Origin: Elusimicrobiota bacterium
GTDB taxonomy: Bacteria; Elusimicrobiota; UBA5214; JBBAAG01
Reading direction: 5' to 3'
Assembly (NCBI GenBank): GCA_041658405.1
Contig: JBBAAG010000109.1
Span: forward strand, 1 to 8,072
DNA length: 8,072 nt
How positions within the stretch are numbered: position 1 is the first letter of the stretch; every line of letters starts with the position of its first letter. Under the pieces are notes generated by a model. That model saw only the letters and a list, made by a program, of their open reading frames with translations, had not been told where the DNA came from and made no database searches. The translations under genes were made by a program, and so were the position numbers. Positions 6,751 to 8,072 of the stretch are shown here, in pieces.

Positions 6751-6778
6751 TGCCCTTTTTCTTTTTAGTTAAACACAA

Positions 6779-7765
6779 CTACAATTTAATAATAAACGCA
6801 ATCTTGTAATACTTCGGTATAAAGTTTACCGGCGCGCTTGTGCCAGTATTATTAACTGTTACTGTATGAGAATGATTACCGTTTGTATGAATCAACGGTT
6901 CGCTACCTGTACGCCAAGCATACGACCCGCCGTCGCTCGTGATCGATGCGTCTGTGAATACGTCACGACCCAGTCCCGATGTTGTTGCTTCTGATACAGT
7001 ATGCCCGTGGAGGCCATCAGTACTCGTTGTAGCGGTATGATTATGCGCTGGGAGTTGGTTTACTGAAGTTAATGTAAAATACGTCGTCCCTCCGGTAAGG
7101 CCCGGGGTCTCACCAGTGTTTATGCCTAACACAAACCTATCCCTCAAATCTGGCCTACTACCAGCACCGTCACATAATGCCCAGCTCGATGGAATGTCTG
7201 CCGTAGAACCTGACCACATAATTATCGCGCCTTTGGGTACCATGTAAAACTCTGTACTGCCAACTATACTTCTCACTTCGCCTACTACGTCCAAAGCTTT
7301 CCCTGGGTTCGTAGTTCCCACCCCGAGATTACCGGCAACAATAAAATTGCCGTCCGATTTCTCCGCAGTAACAGATTTATACGCGTATCCTACCGTCACG
7401 ATCTCCTGCCGGCCAAAAGACAAGTCGCTACCGTCAACTACTATTGCCTCGATATACCGCGTAGTACCGTCGAACAATGTTGAGGATAGCGGATTGACCG
7501 CGCCTAACAATATGTTGAATATCCCGTTATTAATGTTTACAGATGGTTGGGTTTCTTCCCAAACATTAGTCCCGCTGGTTTTCTCTGTCCACAGCCGGAA
7601 CTTCATGGTTTTTGTACCGTTCACCGGCGTATCGTTTTGAGACAGTGTGCCTTGATACACCATCGTATTAGGTACTCCGGCAAATGTCGTAGTTACGAAT
7701 AAAAACATTATCCCCATTACCAGTACGTTCAACCAAGAAAACTTTCTACTTACTTTCGTCACCAT
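6779..7765 (-). CDS. Secreted phage-tail-collar-domain protein (328 aa)
   Basis: Residues 1-29 form a Sec signal peptide (K4, R7, K8, hydrophobic 12-24, cleavage near TFA/G). Residues about 30-130 are the N-terminal beta domain often seen on non-phage bacterial tail-collar proteins: MVYQG (35-39), MKFRLW (54-59), VWEE (68-71), NNGIFNILLG (79-88), RQEI and VGYAY (119-129). A short stalk-like segment LGVGTTNPGKALDV (147-160) follows, as in fibre-type proteins. The tail collar domain spans about 177-328: PKGAIIMWSG (177-186), W195-x-L-C-D-G, PDLRDRFVLG (205-214), TGGT (224-227), QLPAHNH (237-243), and the end FIPKYYKIAFIIKL. Three HxH motifs occur at 241-243, 253-255 and 298-300. No phage structural genes are nearby. 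The product is likely an extracellular, probably trimeric, fibre-like surface protein (inference). The start ATG has AAGGGG 8 nt upstream. Its composition is much richer in GC than the next three genes. Confidence 0.9.
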   Translation of the reverse strand: MVTKVSRKFSWLNVLVMGIMFLFVTTTFAGVPNTMVYQGTLSQNDTPVNGTKTMKFRLWTEKTSGTNVWEETQPSVNINNGIFNILLGAVNPLSSTLFDGTTRYIEAIVVDGSDLSFGRQEIVTVGYAYKSVTAEKSDGNFIVAGNLGVGTTNPGKALDVVGEVRSIVGSTEFYMVPKGAIIMWSGSTADIPSSWALCDGAGSRPDLRDRFVLGINTGETPGLTGGTTYFTLTSVNQLPAHNHTATTSTDGLHGHTVSEATTSGLGRDVFTDASITSDGGSYAWRTGSEPLIHTNGNHSHTVTVNNTGTSAPVNFIPKYYKIAFIIKL

Positions 7766-7773
7766 TTTTGCTT

Positions 7774-7779
7774 CCCCTT
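7774..7779 (-). promoter_or_regulatory. Ribosome binding site AAGGGG for the tail-collar gene
   Basis: AAGGGG is 8 nt upstream of ATG at 7765, inside a purine-rich 48-nt gap after the PorV-like gene. No terminator is visible in that gap, so both genes may be on one transcript. Confidence 0.6.
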
Positions 7780-7813
7780 TCCTTGCTTTTTCCTAAACCT
7801 TATTTTGTTATTC

Positions 7814-8072
7814 TCAAAACCTTGCGCTTAAACTAAACCTGTGTGTATTGCCTAAGTCTGAGTACGGGACAAATGAGTAGTCGAACTGGTAGTTGTAGAG
7901 TTTGAAGCCAAGCCCGGCTGATAGTCCAGTATCCATCTCTAACGACTGCGAACTTGTGAGTGACGGAGTATTAGTGTTTGACTCGGATTTTAGAAGACTT
8001 ATCGCTTTCATCAAGTATCCCGCTCTTAACGATACCATGTTCATCACAGTGTATTCTGTCCCTATCGCGTAC
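7814..8072 (-). CDS. PorV/PorQ-family outer-membrane protein, C-terminal fragment (5' end outside window)
   Basis: The frame is open to the right edge and ends at TGA 7814-7816, giving about 86 residues. A GTG at 8047 is in frame, but the coding sense continues upstream of it (IGTEYTV), so this is not treated as the start. The C-terminus has the pattern I associate with PorV/PorQ (and UPF0164/FadL-like) barrels: a run of the type LSAGLGFKL, then Y-x-F-D-Y-S-F-V-P-Y, then D-L-G-N-T-H-R-F-S-L-S-A-R-F with a terminal phenylalanine. In Bacteroidota PorV serves type IX secretion, but relatives occur in many other phyla without proof of that role. A short loop rich in N, T and S lies around the TNTPSLTSSQS segment. 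Confidence 0.8.
   Translation of the reverse strand, partial: YAIGTEYTVMNMVSLRAGYLMKAISLLKSESNTNTPSLTSSQSLEMDTGLSAGLGFKLYNYQFDYSFVPYSDLGNTHRFSLSARF

Noticed and set aside
7347..7640. A 97-codon plus-strand frame
   Set aside because: It is antisense to the N-terminal domain of the tail-collar gene, which has strong family motifs. No independent support.
6779..7765. Prophage remnant suggested by the tail collar domain
   Set aside because: The protein has a Sec signal peptide and an N-terminal domain typical of secreted bacterial proteins, and no phage structural, lysis or integrase gene is near.
1..8072. tRNA, rRNA, CRISPR array, insertion sequence or attachment site
   Set aside because: No cloverleaf-like segment, regularly spaced repeats, transposase sequence or terminal inverted repeats were seen. 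Repeats present are protein-domain repeats within the giant gene.

Overview
All well-supported genes in this window lie on the minus strand, so the window reads biologically from 8072 down to 1. It carries exported proteins only: a PorV/PorQ-type outer-membrane protein (3' end only), a secreted tail-collar-domain protein, two predicted outer-membrane beta-barrel proteins, and the first 1,699 codons of a giant secreted multi-domain protein that runs off the left edge. There are no RNA genes, CRISPR arrays, insertion sequences or metabolic genes.

The organism is probably a Gram-negative (diderm), non-model bacterium. Evidence is the PorV/PorQ-like protein, the predicted beta-barrels (one ending in phenylalanine), Sec signal peptides on every complete product, clear Shine-Dalgarno sites and FN3-rich surface proteins. 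This gene set is common in Bacteroidota/Fibrobacterota-like lineages and candidate phyla such as Elusimicrobia- or Omnitrophica-like bacteria. The phylum is inference and cannot be fixed from the sequence.

Layout, in transcription order: (1) 8072-7814, PorV/PorQ-family C-terminus. (2) 7765-6779, tail-collar protein with a signal peptide, after a 48-nt gap. (3) A 91-nt gap (6778-6688) with a hairpin, a TATAAT hexamer and a strong RBS. (4) 6687-6079, a 202-residue barrel protein. (5) 6065-5094, a 323-residue predicted barrel protein after a 13-nt gap. (6) 5097 to beyond 1, the giant protein, overlapping gene 5 by 4 nt (GTGA). Genes 4-6 look like one translationally coupled operon: two outer-membrane proteins made together with a giant surface or secreted protein.

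The giant protein is the main point of interest. Its beta-sandwich 'host' modules recur, and in at least three, probably four, of them a different ligand-binding-type beta-sandwich is inserted at a similar place, just after the strand ending in a YxYSTxGGxTW-like motif. One insert closely resembles Ca-dependent xylan-binding modules (CBM60/CBM36 type), one resembles a LamG/concanavalin-like domain, and two related ones resemble galactose-binding-like CBMs. A glycan-binding adhesin or scaffold is the likeliest role (inference).

Base composition is uneven. Hand-counted 60-base samples give about 22-33% GC between roughly 3000 and 6750, but about 45-58% in samples at 1-240 and 7081-7200. The composition change falls inside the giant reading frame, which suggests a mosaic.
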